From NCBI GenBank assembly GCA_022821275.1, contig JAJEDY010000095.1:87545-151544 (forward strand): a stretch of DNA of 64,000 bases. The letters run 5' to 3'. The notes below the pieces were generated by a model. It saw only the letters and a list, made by a program, of their open reading frames with translations, was not told the origin of the DNA and did no database searches. This stretch comes from Candidatus Latescibacterota bacterium (GTDB lineage: Bacteria > Latescibacterota > UBA2968). The position numbers and the translations under genes were made by a program. Shown in pieces: positions 1-8,950 of this stretch; positions within the stretch are counted from its first letter, which is position 1, and each line of letters starts with the position of its first letter.

Positions 1-1122
1 ATCATAGGTTATCAAAGGTCGGTCCAGCCAATCCTGTTTAATTAAATCCTCTGGCGTGCTATTTCGCTCTGGCGGTGCAGGAATGTCCAGTTGAACACGG
101 GCCGAGCGTCCTTCTATAACTCGAACCTGATCAATTGATTTTGAAAAAATCGTCGCCGCAAACCTCTTAAGATCATCCGAGTTTCCCGACCCAAGTGTTG
201 CAGAGGTCGCCATTTGTATAATATCTGAAGAAGAAACTCCGCAACGAATAGCAAGGCGTCGCAATAAGAGCGCGATTTCAGCAGCCAATGTCCCCGTGTA
301 TAAATGTGCTTCATCCAGAACCACCGCACGAAGTCCTGATCCAAAAAATACAGAATCCTGTGGCCTACAAAGCATGTATTCCAACATAGAATAGTTTGTC
401 ACAAGAATATCTGGAACTTGATCGAGATTTGGAGGATTCTCCTTTCTACCAGTTTTTGGATTTTCCAGCCCTCTGGCTTCTTGTCTGGTGCGGACGCGGC
501 AGGCGTCCCAATAGGGTATTCCGTCGCGATCAGCGAATTTTTTATTTTCTGGCGTTTCACTGGTGAAGTGGAAAAGTCGGATATGTGTTTGACCTTCAAG
601 CCAACTGTAGAGTCGATCGACCTGATCATTGACTAACGCATTCATAGGGTACAAGATGATGCACTTCACACCTTCTTGTTTAGTCGAAGAAGTATAGAGC
701 GCATTTAGAATAGGCAACAGAAACGCCTCTGTTTTACCTGTACCGGTGCCCGCAGTTACAACAACTGCTTGTTTTTCTGCTTGTTTTTTTAGATCCTCAG
801 CGCAACACAGGGCCTCATATTGATGGGTATAGAGAGGCCGTTCAGAAGGAACAGCCCCAGTTTTATCCAATTGATCGCGAAGCTGGGTATTAAATTTTCC
901 CGCATCAACCAACTTAGCAAGTGTCCAATCAGACTGCTCTGCTGGGAAATTGCCCTCAACCCACAGATCGCTCAATAACCCACCATTTTGTGGTGTTGAA
1001 GACCATAACTCGCGACAAATATCTGCTAACTTCGGATCATTTACAAAGTTGTCGTCCACACAAAAATCGGTTAATCGTTTACGGATTTTTTCTGATAATT
1101 GCAGTGCGTCAAGTTGTGCCAT
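1..1122 (-). CDS. DEAD/DEAH-box helicase, N-terminal part (runs off left edge)
   Basis: Only the first 374 codons are in the window. Read from ATG at 1122, preceded by AGGAG, the protein shows a superfamily 2 helicase core: Walker A AGTGTGKTE (about residues 123-131), motif Ia-like YPMNALVNDQ, ILVTNYSMLEYML, the Walker B box LDEAHLYTGTLAAE and motif III ATSATLG. The wording of these motifs matches the large DUF1998-type helicases of defence islands (DrmA/DruE-like) better than recQ or recG, but the diagnostic C-terminal half is missing, so the subfamily is inference. The gene starts 9 bp after the stop of the 1.5 kaa protein, and its ribosome binding site overlaps that stop region, so the two are almost certainly co-transcribed and translationally coupled. 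Confidence 0.85.
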   Translation of the reverse strand, partial: MAQLDALQLSEKIRKRLTDFCVDDNFVNDPKLADICRELWSSTPQNGGLLSDLWVEGNFPAEQSDWTLAKLVDAGKFNTQLRDQLDKTGAVPSERPLYTHQYEALCCAEDLKKQAEKQAVVVTAGTGTGKTEAFLLPILNALYTSSTKQEGVKCIILYPMNALVNDQVDRLYSWLEGQTHIRLFHFTSETPENKKFADRDGIPYWDACRVRTRQEARGLENPKTGRKENPPNLDQVPDILVTNYSMLEYMLCRPQDSVFFGSGLRAVVLDEAHLYTGTLAAEIALLLRRLAIRCGVSSSDIIQMATSATLGSGNSDDLKRFAATIFSKSIDQVRVIEGRSARVQLDIPAPPERNSTPEDLIKQDWLDRPLITYD

Positions 1123-1131
1123 AAATTACTC

Positions 1132-4100
1132 CTATAGATTGCGGATTATATCATTAAAGATATTGATGCAAAGGTAACGATTAAAGGGTTGCACATTCAT
1201 TGATATTTCAAGGTTTTCTCGATTAATTGCTGAGAGATGTCGGTTGCGTCCAGATTTTGCCATTTCCACGCCTTGTTGAGCGACATGTTTTAAAAAAGAA
1301 GGAGCGAGTATCATGCTTTGAGCGGCTTCATCAAGACGATTTTCCTCCTCAATTCTGGTGTCTTGCTCCGAGGCTCGTGATGGCAAATACAGAAAGCGTC
1401 GCTTAGCACTTTGAAGATGATCATTCCACTCAGACTCCTTGAAATTTCTGTAACGCGAATCCAGCAATGCCTGCACCACGCGTCCCATAAAAATGGGATT
1501 TATATGCCCTAAGCAATGGAGTGCTTTCCCAAAGTTGTTCAAAAATTGATCTTGTATCATCAAATCAACAATGGCTGATGCGTGTTCAGGTTCAACAGGA
1601 ATCTCAACAAATAATTCTCCAATATTGGCAAACCACGTTTCATAGGTTTCGTTAAAGCATAGGTACCTTGGAAGCCCTTGATCTTGCACCCAGGCAGATA
1701 GTACAGCGACCAAGTTTGTTTCGATGAAACGGATAACTTTTTCTCTCCATGTCGGCTTGAGAATAGGGAGATGTAACCATCGCATCATCGCTGCCACATT
1801 TTGAATACTTTTAGCATCCAAAGAATCCAAAATCTCTATGTGATCTTCCCACCAACTTCCCACACATTCTCCACGATACGCAATGCCACAGGCAACCAAA
1901 GGGCTATCGATTTCCGCGAGCCATTGCCTACCTTCATGCATCTCAATTTCGAATTGAGACACACGTCCATTGGGTGATACACCGATCAAGAAATGATCAG
2001 ATCCCGGCTCTACATCTCTGTGCAAGAATATATCAATGAGGGTTTCATCCATCAGCACTTGGTCTATAATCCCACGGTCAACTACTTCCGTGGATAGCGT
2101 CAACAGTTTTTCTTCTGATAAGCAGTTATAGGGTTTTTGGACTTTCAAAGGTGCTCCCAATCCCACCAATCCTCCGAGTGTTCTAGGACGCTTCCACAGC
2201 CTGCGTAGAAACACACTCCCTTCCATCAAAGCGAGATCTTGGAAACGCTCCCCTCGCCAATGATTTGGAACGAAAACTTGTACACGATTAGATTCCAGTT
2301 CTCTAACAGTTACCTCTCGCCCAATAAACATCGGCTTCCACCGGGTCTTTCGTTCAATGACTGATCCCATAAAGTCTAAATCAACTGGCAATCGAAGACG
2401 TTTTTTATCGCCATTGCAGTCCAAACGAAATTCAATTTTGCTCCCTCGCCAGATAGCGAGTGCGACCTCTGGTGTCAATTCAATATTTTTAATTCGTCTC
2501 TCTTCCGGCAGAGGTGTGACTGCGACGGGTTTTTTACAGAAAATAGCGTGAGAAATTTTGACTTCAGGAGGAATATTTTTGATAGCCAAATCAAATTTGT
2601 CCCCAAACTCCAAGGTGGCGTTTGATACTACCTTGATCTGAATTTTTTGCTCCCAATCAGAGAGATGGGATATAGATTTATCTGATTGTTCAGATTTTAA
2701 AAGAGGAGACCAAAAATCATCTTCTTCCATAGTAATTTTTAAGTCAGGTGACCATCCTTTTTGCAGTAAAATCAATCGCCATTTTCCTTCTCCAACAAGC
2801 CTCCACGGCTCAATAGATGGTTCAACCCCAAGATCTGTCAAGGTAATCAGCACATATTGTGACTGAGTATCCATCTGTCTTTCCCAAGCATTGATTTTGC
2901 GCCCTGAAGGAAATAGAAAGACACTGACCATCAAATCATCATCTTCATTCCAGAGTTGGAGTTCCTGAGTATAACACGTTTTGCCTTCCGAATCACATAG
3001 ACGAATGATTTGCTGAGGACTATCAAGATGGATACGGATTTCCTCTATACACCCATAGCTGCCATTGGCATCTCTAAGAAGCGAGCCCATATACCGTTCG
3101 CCTACAAAAAGATCGTAGCGATCATCATTAAGATCCATCCGATCAAGTTGTTGTAGAGGACATTCAAAAAATGGCTTGTCAACACCGTCCCATCGAAGGT
3201 TGGGGCTATGGACCAACATTACGTGCTGTCCATCATCTTCACCAGATACCTGAATATTCGGTGTGGAAAGCTGGTCTTCAAGTTCTTCAACCGACTTTGT
3301 AGCATCTAGCACATCTTGTGTTTTTTCAGGTAGTACCCAGGGATTAGCATCGAGAATTTTGGTAGCTATATCCAGCGATATGCGGTTAAACCGAAAATCT
3401 CTCAACGTATGGAACAAATGAAAGAAACTCTCGCTTTTTAAGTGCGTGCTCAACAATAAATCGAATGCGCGAAGATTTTTATGCCCCGTCAGCGTCAAAG
3501 GGAGTTGTTTAAGATGAGATAAAGCAAAGCCATATTGTAATGTCATGGTTATGTAATAACTTTGCGTGCCTTCCTGCCCCAAAACATGCCGCAGATTAAA
3601 TTTTCGACAGGTAGATTCTATTACATCTTTAAATCTTTGATTGATACCTTGATTTCCTTGAAAAACAATCTTTCTGGCATCATCATTTAATCGCTTGCGT
3701 AAAAACGGCCAAAGCATGCTTGATATAGATTCTCTGCGACCAACCTCTGTAGCCAATAGTAGTAGTAAAAGGCCAGCTCCCAAAGCAACTGGAGTGGCTT
3801 TCCCCGCCCCCCATTCAAGATATTGTTCATAATCATCCAACAATGCACGCAGAGTAGATGCATCAATATGCTTTGCCCACAAAATCAGCCATTGATATCC
3901 TTCTTGATTGATACGCAATTCGCACAAAGAACGAGGCGTTGGCAGATCTTCAACTGCTTTAATGATTCGCAGAATAGCTTTACAAACAGCATCGGAATTT
4001 ATTGGATCTAATCCGATAAAAAGATTTTTGTAATGATCTTTCTCATTTTCAATTTCCTCTAAAATTGTGTCATAATCTAAGTCGCTTGTAACACATAATG

Positions 4101-5598
4101 GAAATGTTGTGATTTCTGTTGGCTGGGGGTCAGATAAGGATGGTAAAATTTCCTCTTCTGCATATTCAGACAGCGCATAAATAGCTCGATCTACTTTTTT
4201 AATTTCATCAGCGCGTTCTAAGTTTTGAAGCACGGAATTGACTCGACTTGCTGAAAATCCTTTGGGAAAGTCCGGAAATAACTCTTGGGACTTTGCGGCG
4301 ATGTCTTTGAAGTGAGCGGGCCGTTTCAGTATATTTAGCGTTCGAATTATGCAAGGTCTCAACCGTTTGATGGATCGGTGACTTTCTTCTGCACATCGAA
4401 ATAGAATTCTATCTTCTGTTTTGCTAAGTCCTCCAGTACATCTTCTTGCAACAGATAAGTAATCTTCCTCATTGATGTCATATTCCTTCTCCCAACGTTC
4501 CAAACCGGGAAGTTTTCCAAAGTCCTTCCCCCAGTTTATCCACAACCAGTCGCTATTATAGACTTGGATTGGTTCGACCATTGCAATTGTTTTTAAAATT
4601 TGGTATAAACCTCGGTTTGTAATCCGTCTTCCAAAATAATTTTCCATCTTATTTGCAATCCTATCAGGAAACACAAGACGCATAGAGGACAATTCAAAAA
4701 GATTTTGTCCCAAAACATAACCGAAGATTATCCGAAATGCAGGATGCTGGAGCCGATCAATCACCTTTTTTGTTCTCTGGCGTGCTCCTTCTCTTGAAAC
4801 CCCTAACGCCTCACCCAATTCTTCCAGCGTATGTCCATCAAGTAACCTTTTCTCGATCAAAGTTCTTTCATCGTCATCAAACTGAGACAACCAGTAACCG
4901 CCGTAACCGAGATCCAGATGAACAGGTTTTAAAATTCGATATTGAGCACGCGCTTGAAACCCATCCCATGAAAGCACCACTTCAGCTTGTAATCCCCAAT
5001 ATTGACAAAATGCAAGGAATGTACGCATATCGGCAGCAGATATGTCCTCATCACCTAATTTTTCAATCACCCCCACCTGTTCTAAAAGAGTCCATAGCTC
5101 GTCTGGTTTCAATTGATAGGGGCTGGCTATCAACCGGCAGATTCTCTCGCCAAGTATATCAGTGACGGATTCTTCAGGTTCTGCATGCGAGCACCATGTC
5201 AGCAGATATCTACAGGCCGATTCAATTAGCGTTTTTCGTGGTATAAATCCTTTCGTGGAAAATTTTTCTTTAGGCTCAAGTGTGACATAAGCGGGATGAT
5301 GAAGCAAAACTTTTTCTAATTTTGATGGCGAGATAACATATTCATCGCTTATAGGATCAATCCGATCACAGATTTGTGCTGCTGTAAGTGCCGGTGTAGC
5401 AATCTTTGCGGTCCAGCCCAGTAACTTTTCAAGATGTTTTGAGTCTATGGGCTGTGGACTTTCAAAGCTATTATCCACATCTTCCGTTGTTGTTTTAATG
5501 GTTGCGTACGGATATTTGGACATATCCCACCGGAGTTGATAATCTATCATATCATTCTTGATAGCAAACAAAGACCTTGGTTTGAGTTTACGCATCAT
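1132..5598 (-). CDS. Giant protein with sigma-region-4-like HTH, partner of the helicase
   Basis: About 1490 residues. I choose one of the tandem ATGs at 5598/5595 because AAGGAAG lies just upstream; a TTG at 5628 would add ten residues but has no clear ribosome site. Counting from the TTG, residues about 251-295 (FDDDERTLIEKRLLDGHTLE followed by a second helix containing ALGVSREGARQRTKKVIDRL) form a sigma70 region 4-like helix-turn-helix. The rest is helical and later beta-rich, without an enzymatic motif I recognise. A patch near residue 700 (GQEGTQSYYITMTLQYGFAL) looks conserved in style. It heads an operon with a DEAD/DEAH helicase, a pairing typical of defence loci with one very large accessory subunit. 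It could be a DruH-like or unrelated scaffold; no assignment is made. Confidence 0.75.
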   Translation of the reverse strand: MMRKLKPRSLFAIKNDMIDYQLRWDMSKYPYATIKTTTEDVDNSFESPQPIDSKHLEKLLGWTAKIATPALTAAQICDRIDPISDEYVISPSKLEKVLLHHPAYVTLEPKEKFSTKGFIPRKTLIESACRYLLTWCSHAEPEESVTDILGERICRLIASPYQLKPDELWTLLEQVGVIEKLGDEDISAADMRTFLAFCQYWGLQAEVVLSWDGFQARAQYRILKPVHLDLGYGGYWLSQFDDDERTLIEKRLLDGHTLEELGEALGVSREGARQRTKKVIDRLQHPAFRIIFGYVLGQNLFELSSMRLVFPDRIANKMENYFGRRITNRGLYQILKTIAMVEPIQVYNSDWLWINWGKDFGKLPGLERWEKEYDINEEDYLSVARRCTGGLSKTEDRILFRCAEESHRSIKRLRPCIIRTLNILKRPAHFKDIAAKSQELFPDFPKGFSASRVNSVLQNLERADEIKKVDRAIYALSEYAEEEILPSLSDPQPTEITTFPLCVTSDLDYDTILEEIENEKDHYKNLFIGLDPINSDAVCKAILRIIKAVEDLPTPRSLCELRINQEGYQWLILWAKHIDASTLRALLDDYEQYLEWGAGKATPVALGAGLLLLLLATEVGRRESISSMLWPFLRKRLNDDARKIVFQGNQGINQRFKDVIESTCRKFNLRHVLGQEGTQSYYITMTLQYGFALSHLKQLPLTLTGHKNLRAFDLLLSTHLKSESFFHLFHTLRDFRFNRISLDIATKILDANPWVLPEKTQDVLDATKSVEELEDQLSTPNIQVSGEDDGQHVMLVHSPNLRWDGVDKPFFECPLQQLDRMDLNDDRYDLFVGERYMGSLLRDANGSYGCIEEIRIHLDSPQQIIRLCDSEGKTCYTQELQLWNEDDDLMVSVFLFPSGRKINAWERQMDTQSQYVLITLTDLGVEPSIEPWRLVGEGKWRLILLQKGWSPDLKITMEEDDFWSPLLKSEQSDKSISHLSDWEQKIQIKVVSNATLEFGDKFDLAIKNIPPEVKISHAIFCKKPVAVTPLPEERRIKNIELTPEVALAIWRGSKIEFRLDCNGDKKRLRLPVDLDFMGSVIERKTRWKPMFIGREVTVRELESNRVQVFVPNHWRGERFQDLALMEGSVFLRRLWKRPRTLGGLVGLGAPLKVQKPYNCLSEEKLLTLSTEVVDRGIIDQVLMDETLIDIFLHRDVEPGSDHFLIGVSPNGRVSQFEIEMHEGRQWLAEIDSPLVACGIAYRGECVGSWWEDHIEILDSLDAKSIQNVAAMMRWLHLPILKPTWREKVIRFIETNLVAVLSAWVQDQGLPRYLCFNETYETWFANIGELFVEIPVEPEHASAIVDLMIQDQFLNNFGKALHCLGHINPIFMGRVVQALLDSRYRNFKESEWNDHLQSAKRRFLYLPSRASEQDTRIEEENRLDEAAQSMILAPSFLKHVAQQGVEMAKSGRNRHLSAINRENLEISMNVQPFNRYLCINIFNDIIRNL

Positions 5599-5624
5599 CA
5601 CTTCCTTCTTGCTTGGCAAGTATT

Positions 5625-5792
5625 TCAATTGAGTTTAGAGGTGAGTTTCTCTGCCAATTCATCCAGTATCTCTGAACAAGTTAATCCTTCAATTTTCCCC
5701 TGTCGTGCCAGTTCAAGACAGCGATACGGGTTGCCTTCTCAGCCGATACCGGACAACAGAATGTTTGTATCATAAACGGCTATGGGTTGCAT
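5625..5792 (-). pseudogene. PIN-domain toxin, inactivated (nonsense plus truncation)
   Basis: Starting at ATG 5792 the frame reads MQPIAVYDTNILLSGIG, then TGA at 5739-5741, then EGNPYRCLELARQGKIEG and on to EILDELAEKLTSKLN, stopping at 5625. YDTNILLSG is the hallmark start of the PIN RNase toxin family (COG1569-like), with the first catalytic Asp in DTN. The stop sits where the family usually has Trp (GIGW), so a single TGG to TGA change explains it. The remaining two thirds of a normal 140-residue PIN protein are absent, replaced by the giant-protein gene 30 bp downstream. The start overlaps the antitoxin gene by 13 bp, the usual coupled arrangement. The toxin is therefore dead while its antitoxin survives. 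Confidence 0.8.
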
Positions 5793-6040
5793 TCGCGGTC
5801 CTCATGGATGAGGTCATTGACAAAATTCTCGCGTTTCGCTTCGGTCATCGTATCCCAATTCAATCCCCGAGACGCACATAATTTTCGAAACTGCGCTTCA
5901 GCATAGTCCATGCGTGCCGTGCGATTGACTTCTGCCTGCTCTGCAAGTGCGAGTAATACTTCTCGCTTCTCTTCCGGTGGCATTTGCTGGACCAAACCAA
6001 TGACCTGATCGGTTGTTAATTCAACGGTCAAGATCATGTC
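5780..6040 (-). CDS. Antitoxin of the broken PIN toxin
   Basis: An 86-residue protein beginning MILTVELTTDQVIGLVQQMP. I take ATG 6040 because AGAAAGTG precedes it and the first residues fit the family; an upstream ATG at 6061 would add seven residues. It has an N-terminal strand and helix of the kind seen in short DNA-binding antitoxins, then an acidic helical tail (ARMDYAEAQFRKLCASRGLNW). It overlaps the start of the PIN toxin remnant by 13 bp, which supports antitoxin function. Similar proteins are common before PIN toxins in cyanobacteria and other large-genome bacteria (recollection, not a search). Retained intact although the toxin is destroyed, so it may now be an orphan or may cross-neutralise a toxin elsewhere. 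Confidence 0.7.
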   Translation of the reverse strand, partial: DMILTVELTTDQVIGLVQQMPPEEKREVLLALAEQAEVNRTARMDYAEAQFRKLCASRGLNWDTMTEAKRENFVNDLIHEDRECNP

Positions 6041-6076
6041 AATCACTTTCTTGCAATCCATATATATTGAGAAAGG

Positions 6077-6268
6077 TCAGTCGGTCGCAGCCGGGGGCCT
6101 TACCTGCTGAGCGGCCAAACGACGTGGTGGCAAGTTGATATATAGTCGGCCGCTTGCCTTCTCTTGTGCTTTGATATCTTTTACAATCAAATCCAAGTTG
6201 TACTTGAACCGCGCTGCATGCTCATGCCTGATTCGCCACACTTCTGCGACAATGGGATCGTTTTTCAT
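6077..6268 (-). CDS. Small conserved protein beside the PIN toxin-antitoxin pair
   Basis: 63 residues starting MKNDPIVAEVWRIRHEHAAR. The pattern KNDPIV-x-EV-x-RIR-x-EHAARF followed by DL and IKAQEKASGR is one I recognise from many small proteins next to toxin-antitoxin genes in bacteria with large accessory genomes, but no function is known to me. It is mostly one basic amphipathic helix with a proline-rich tail. It lies 15 to 35 bp upstream of the antitoxin start on the same strand, so the two are likely one transcript. It may be a structural partner of the antitoxin or an independent small antitoxin. Confidence 0.6.
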   Translation of the reverse strand: MKNDPIVAEVWRIRHEHAARFKYNLDLIVKDIKAQEKASGRLYINLPPRRLAAQQVRPPAATD

Positions 6269-6300
6269 ATTTCATCCTCCAATATAAGGTTGGCTACACC

Positions 6301-7845
6301 TCATGCGCGGGCTGTCTCGAACCCCACCAGGTTGCGGGTTTCTCGGCTGAACTCTACGGCGATGAGATGTATCGGCTCGCCGCGGTCACGGTACTTGTCG
6401 GCGTAGCGTTTCTGTTTCAGTTGCGCCATCGCTGCGCCTTCAGGGGCTAATTCGACCACTTTGAACTCGAACAGATACACATTGCCGTTGAAGCGAACCG
6501 CCATGTCCAGACGGCCATGGCTGCTGCTGTCTTCCACAACGATGTCCAATCCCACCGATGCGAAGTAGGAGTAGAACACGCTGGCGTAATAGCCTTCGTA
6601 ATTCGCTATGTCGTTTTTCGTATGCCACTGGTAGGGAATGCTGGCGAAAAATGCTTTGAACAGGTTTTCCAGGCCAGCGAAGTCATTGACCAGCAACAGG
6701 TCATAGAGCCGGGCAATGTGCTCTGCCTGCTGCGTCGGGTTCCCGGTCAAGTGGTTCAGCAAACTTTCGTTCAGGCTCTGGCGCACTTCCTGATTTGGAT
6801 AGCCCAGACGGTAGTAGATCCTGCTACCGCGCGGCTCGGTATGTCGAATGGTTAGATAGCCGGTCTGGAACAGCAGGGCTTCGGTCGCGATGTGGTCAAC
6901 ATCAAATGTAGATAACAGTTCGTCATTGCCCAACAGGTTGTCCAGGGTCAGCGTCTCAACTCTACGCGAGATCAAGGTCTCGATCAGGAATGTTGGGGTA
7001 CCGGTCTCGAACCACCACGCGCCAAAGCGTTGGCTGTCGAAGAGCAGGAGGATGTCGAACGGGTTATAGACCTCCTCCCCCAGCCAGCTATAGCCGTTGT
7101 ACCAACGGCGTATTTCGTCGCGGTCAAAGCCGGGCAGTTCTGGTGCAAACACTGTGTCCAGGTCTGCATCGGTGTAGCCGCAGATGGCTGAGTAACGCAC
7201 ATCCAGCGTGATGTCCTTGAGATTGTTGAGGCCCGAAAAGAGGCTGACTTTGGAGAATTTGCTGACGCCAGTGAGGAAAGTGAACTTGATATAGGCGTCG
7301 CTGTCCTTGATGGTCGCGTACAGACCGCGCAAAAAGTCGCGGTTGGCGCGTGCGACTTCTGGTATTTCGAGTGCGTCCAGAATCGGCTTGTCGTATTCAT
7401 CTACCAGAACGGCCACCGGTTGCCCGGCACGGTCATGCAGTGCCTCTATCAAATAGGCGAAACGACCCGGTACTGTCTCGGCCTCAACAACCACTCCGGT
7501 TCGGCGTTCGATGGCGGCCAATTGATCCAGGAGATTCGCTTGCAGGTCGCCCGACTCTTTGAAGTTGCCGCTACCAAAACTCAAGCGAATCACCGGATAG
7601 CGAACAGACCAGTCCCAGTGGTCGTGGATATAAAGCCCATTGAACAGCGGTTCGTTGCCTTCGAACAGTTCCTTCAACGTGTCCAGAAACAGACTCTTCC
7701 CAAAGCGGCGTGGGCGCGACAAGAAGTAATGCTTGCCCTCGTCTCTTAGTCGCTGAATGTAAGCGGTCTTATCGACATAATAGTAGTTTTCTTCTCGTAT
7801 CTCACGAAAGGTCTGAATACCGATGGGTAGTCTGCGTCTGGTCAT
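6301..7845 (-). CDS. AAA-ATPase-like protein with PD-(D/E)XK nuclease domain (DUF1703 type)
   Basis: 514 residues. The N-terminus has the signature of the AAA-ATPase-like family (PF09820): IGIQTFREIREENYYYVDKT, then FLSRPRRFGKSLFLDTLKEL, a divergent P-loop in which RRFGKSL replaces the classic GxxxxGKS. A Walker B-like strand VAVLVDEYDKPILDAL follows. The C-terminus ends with the PD-(D/E)XK nuclease DUF1703: GRLDMAVRFNGNVYLFEFKV, where D, E and K form the nuclease motif. Full length for the family. These proteins are scattered in multiple copies in many anaerobes and uncultured bacteria and are suspected mobile or defence ATPases; the role is unproven. It stands 31 bp below the ornithine-cyclodeaminase-like gene and 32 bp above the small KNDPIV protein. 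Confidence 0.92.
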   Translation of the reverse strand: MTRRRLPIGIQTFREIREENYYYVDKTAYIQRLRDEGKHYFLSRPRRFGKSLFLDTLKELFEGNEPLFNGLYIHDHWDWSVRYPVIRLSFGSGNFKESGDLQANLLDQLAAIERRTGVVVEAETVPGRFAYLIEALHDRAGQPVAVLVDEYDKPILDALEIPEVARANRDFLRGLYATIKDSDAYIKFTFLTGVSKFSKVSLFSGLNNLKDITLDVRYSAICGYTDADLDTVFAPELPGFDRDEIRRWYNGYSWLGEEVYNPFDILLLFDSQRFGAWWFETGTPTFLIETLISRRVETLTLDNLLGNDELLSTFDVDHIATEALLFQTGYLTIRHTEPRGSRIYYRLGYPNQEVRQSLNESLLNHLTGNPTQQAEHIARLYDLLLVNDFAGLENLFKAFFASIPYQWHTKNDIANYEGYYASVFYSYFASVGLDIVVEDSSSHGRLDMAVRFNGNVYLFEFKVVELAPEGAAMAQLKQKRYADKYRDRGEPIHLIAVEFSRETRNLVGFETARA

Positions 7846-7875
7846 GATTTACTCCTTGCCCGCTTCAAATAGATC

Positions 7876-8937
7876 CTACAGACGGATCAAATCTGATAGG
7901 TTCTCGTGCTGGAAGATCATGGTCTCCTGGATGCTCGACATCCGCCCCTTTCCCGCTTCTCTGGCTCGTTGGTACATTGCGTATGCAATAGCCACATCGA
8001 CATAGGCCAGGCCAACTGCGTTGAAGTAGGCCCGTTCTTCGGGGGTCTCCCTTCCTCCTTTTTCGCCGGAGACGACTTCGACAAGGTTCGCGTAAATGTC
8101 CTCGTCTGAGAGTTGTCCGTCCTTGTACATACGACTGAGCGTTTGCGTTCTGTGCTTTACGGTTTCCCAATCGTCGCACACAATTTTGTCGGATTGTCTC
8201 GCCACGTCGTACTCGTCCTCCCAGCCGCCGATATGGCTGTAGAAAGTTCCTGGCTTTATCCAGGCCGCTTTGAGAAGCGGGGCTTGCGCGCTCGTGGCTG
8301 TGACGAGAATATCGGCGCCCTCTATGGCCCGCTGTGCATTTGTCTGGGCGGCGGAAAAACGCATATCTTGAAAGAGGGAAGCCATTTCGTCGATGAACTG
8401 CTGTTCTTCGTGGTCATGCTTGGCTGAAACACGGCACTCCTCAAGGCCTGGAAACACCGTTTTCATGGCGATTAAGTGCATTTTGGCCTGTTCTCCTGCG
8501 CCAATAAAAGCAATGCTCCTGGAATCCGGTCTTGCGAAATGCCTGGCGGCAATGCCACCCATCGCGCCCACGCGCATGTTCGAACACAGGGTGCCGTCCA
8601 TAAAGGCGATGGGATAGCCTTTCTCGATCTCGGATAGGATGAATACCGCAGAGAGGTTCTGCTGGCCGTATTTCTCGGGATTGAATGGGAATACGGATAC
8701 CCACTTGGCTCCGCATATCTTTTCGGGTAAGAGCGTTGCCGGTAGGCAGTTAATGCGGTCCTGGGTGTCTTCATTGAAGATCTGAACTACTTTTTCCGGA
8801 AAAAGGATGTCATTTTTTTGAAAGGCGAGCATGGCGTTTTCAGCCGCGCTCATGGCCAGTCTTATGTCCAGGCATCCGGCTTGCAGGAGGTCTTCTTGCG
8901 AGAGGAAGAGACATTCGATGCGATGCTTATCTGTCAT
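7876..8937 (-). CDS. Ornithine cyclodeaminase/mu-crystallin family protein
   Basis: 353 residues. The Rossmann NAD(P) motif AFIGAGEQAKMHLIAM is at about 143-158, and the family substrate region appears as GAKWVSVFP (Lys78) and SNMRVGAMGGIAARH, where Arg122 stands in the usual substrate-carboxylate position. Members interconvert imines and amino acids (ornithine to proline, alanine dehydrogenase, diaminopropionate or opine synthesis), so the exact substrate cannot be read from sequence. AAAGGAG precedes the start. It is the last gene of a five-gene operon, 13 bp behind a Gfo/Idh dehydrogenase, and probably handles an amino or imino acid produced by the upstream enzymes. Confidence 0.9.
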   Translation of the reverse strand: MTDKHRIECLFLSQEDLLQAGCLDIRLAMSAAENAMLAFQKNDILFPEKVVQIFNEDTQDRINCLPATLLPEKICGAKWVSVFPFNPEKYGQQNLSAVFILSEIEKGYPIAFMDGTLCSNMRVGAMGGIAARHFARPDSRSIAFIGAGEQAKMHLIAMKTVFPGLEECRVSAKHDHEEQQFIDEMASLFQDMRFSAAQTNAQRAIEGADILVTATSAQAPLLKAAWIKPGTFYSHIGGWEDEYDVARQSDKIVCDDWETVKHRTQTLSRMYKDGQLSDEDIYANLVEVVSGEKGGRETPEERAYFNAVGLAYVDVAIAYAMYQRAREAGKGRMSSIQETMIFQHENLSDLIRL

Positions 8938-8950
8938 GGAATCTCCTTTT

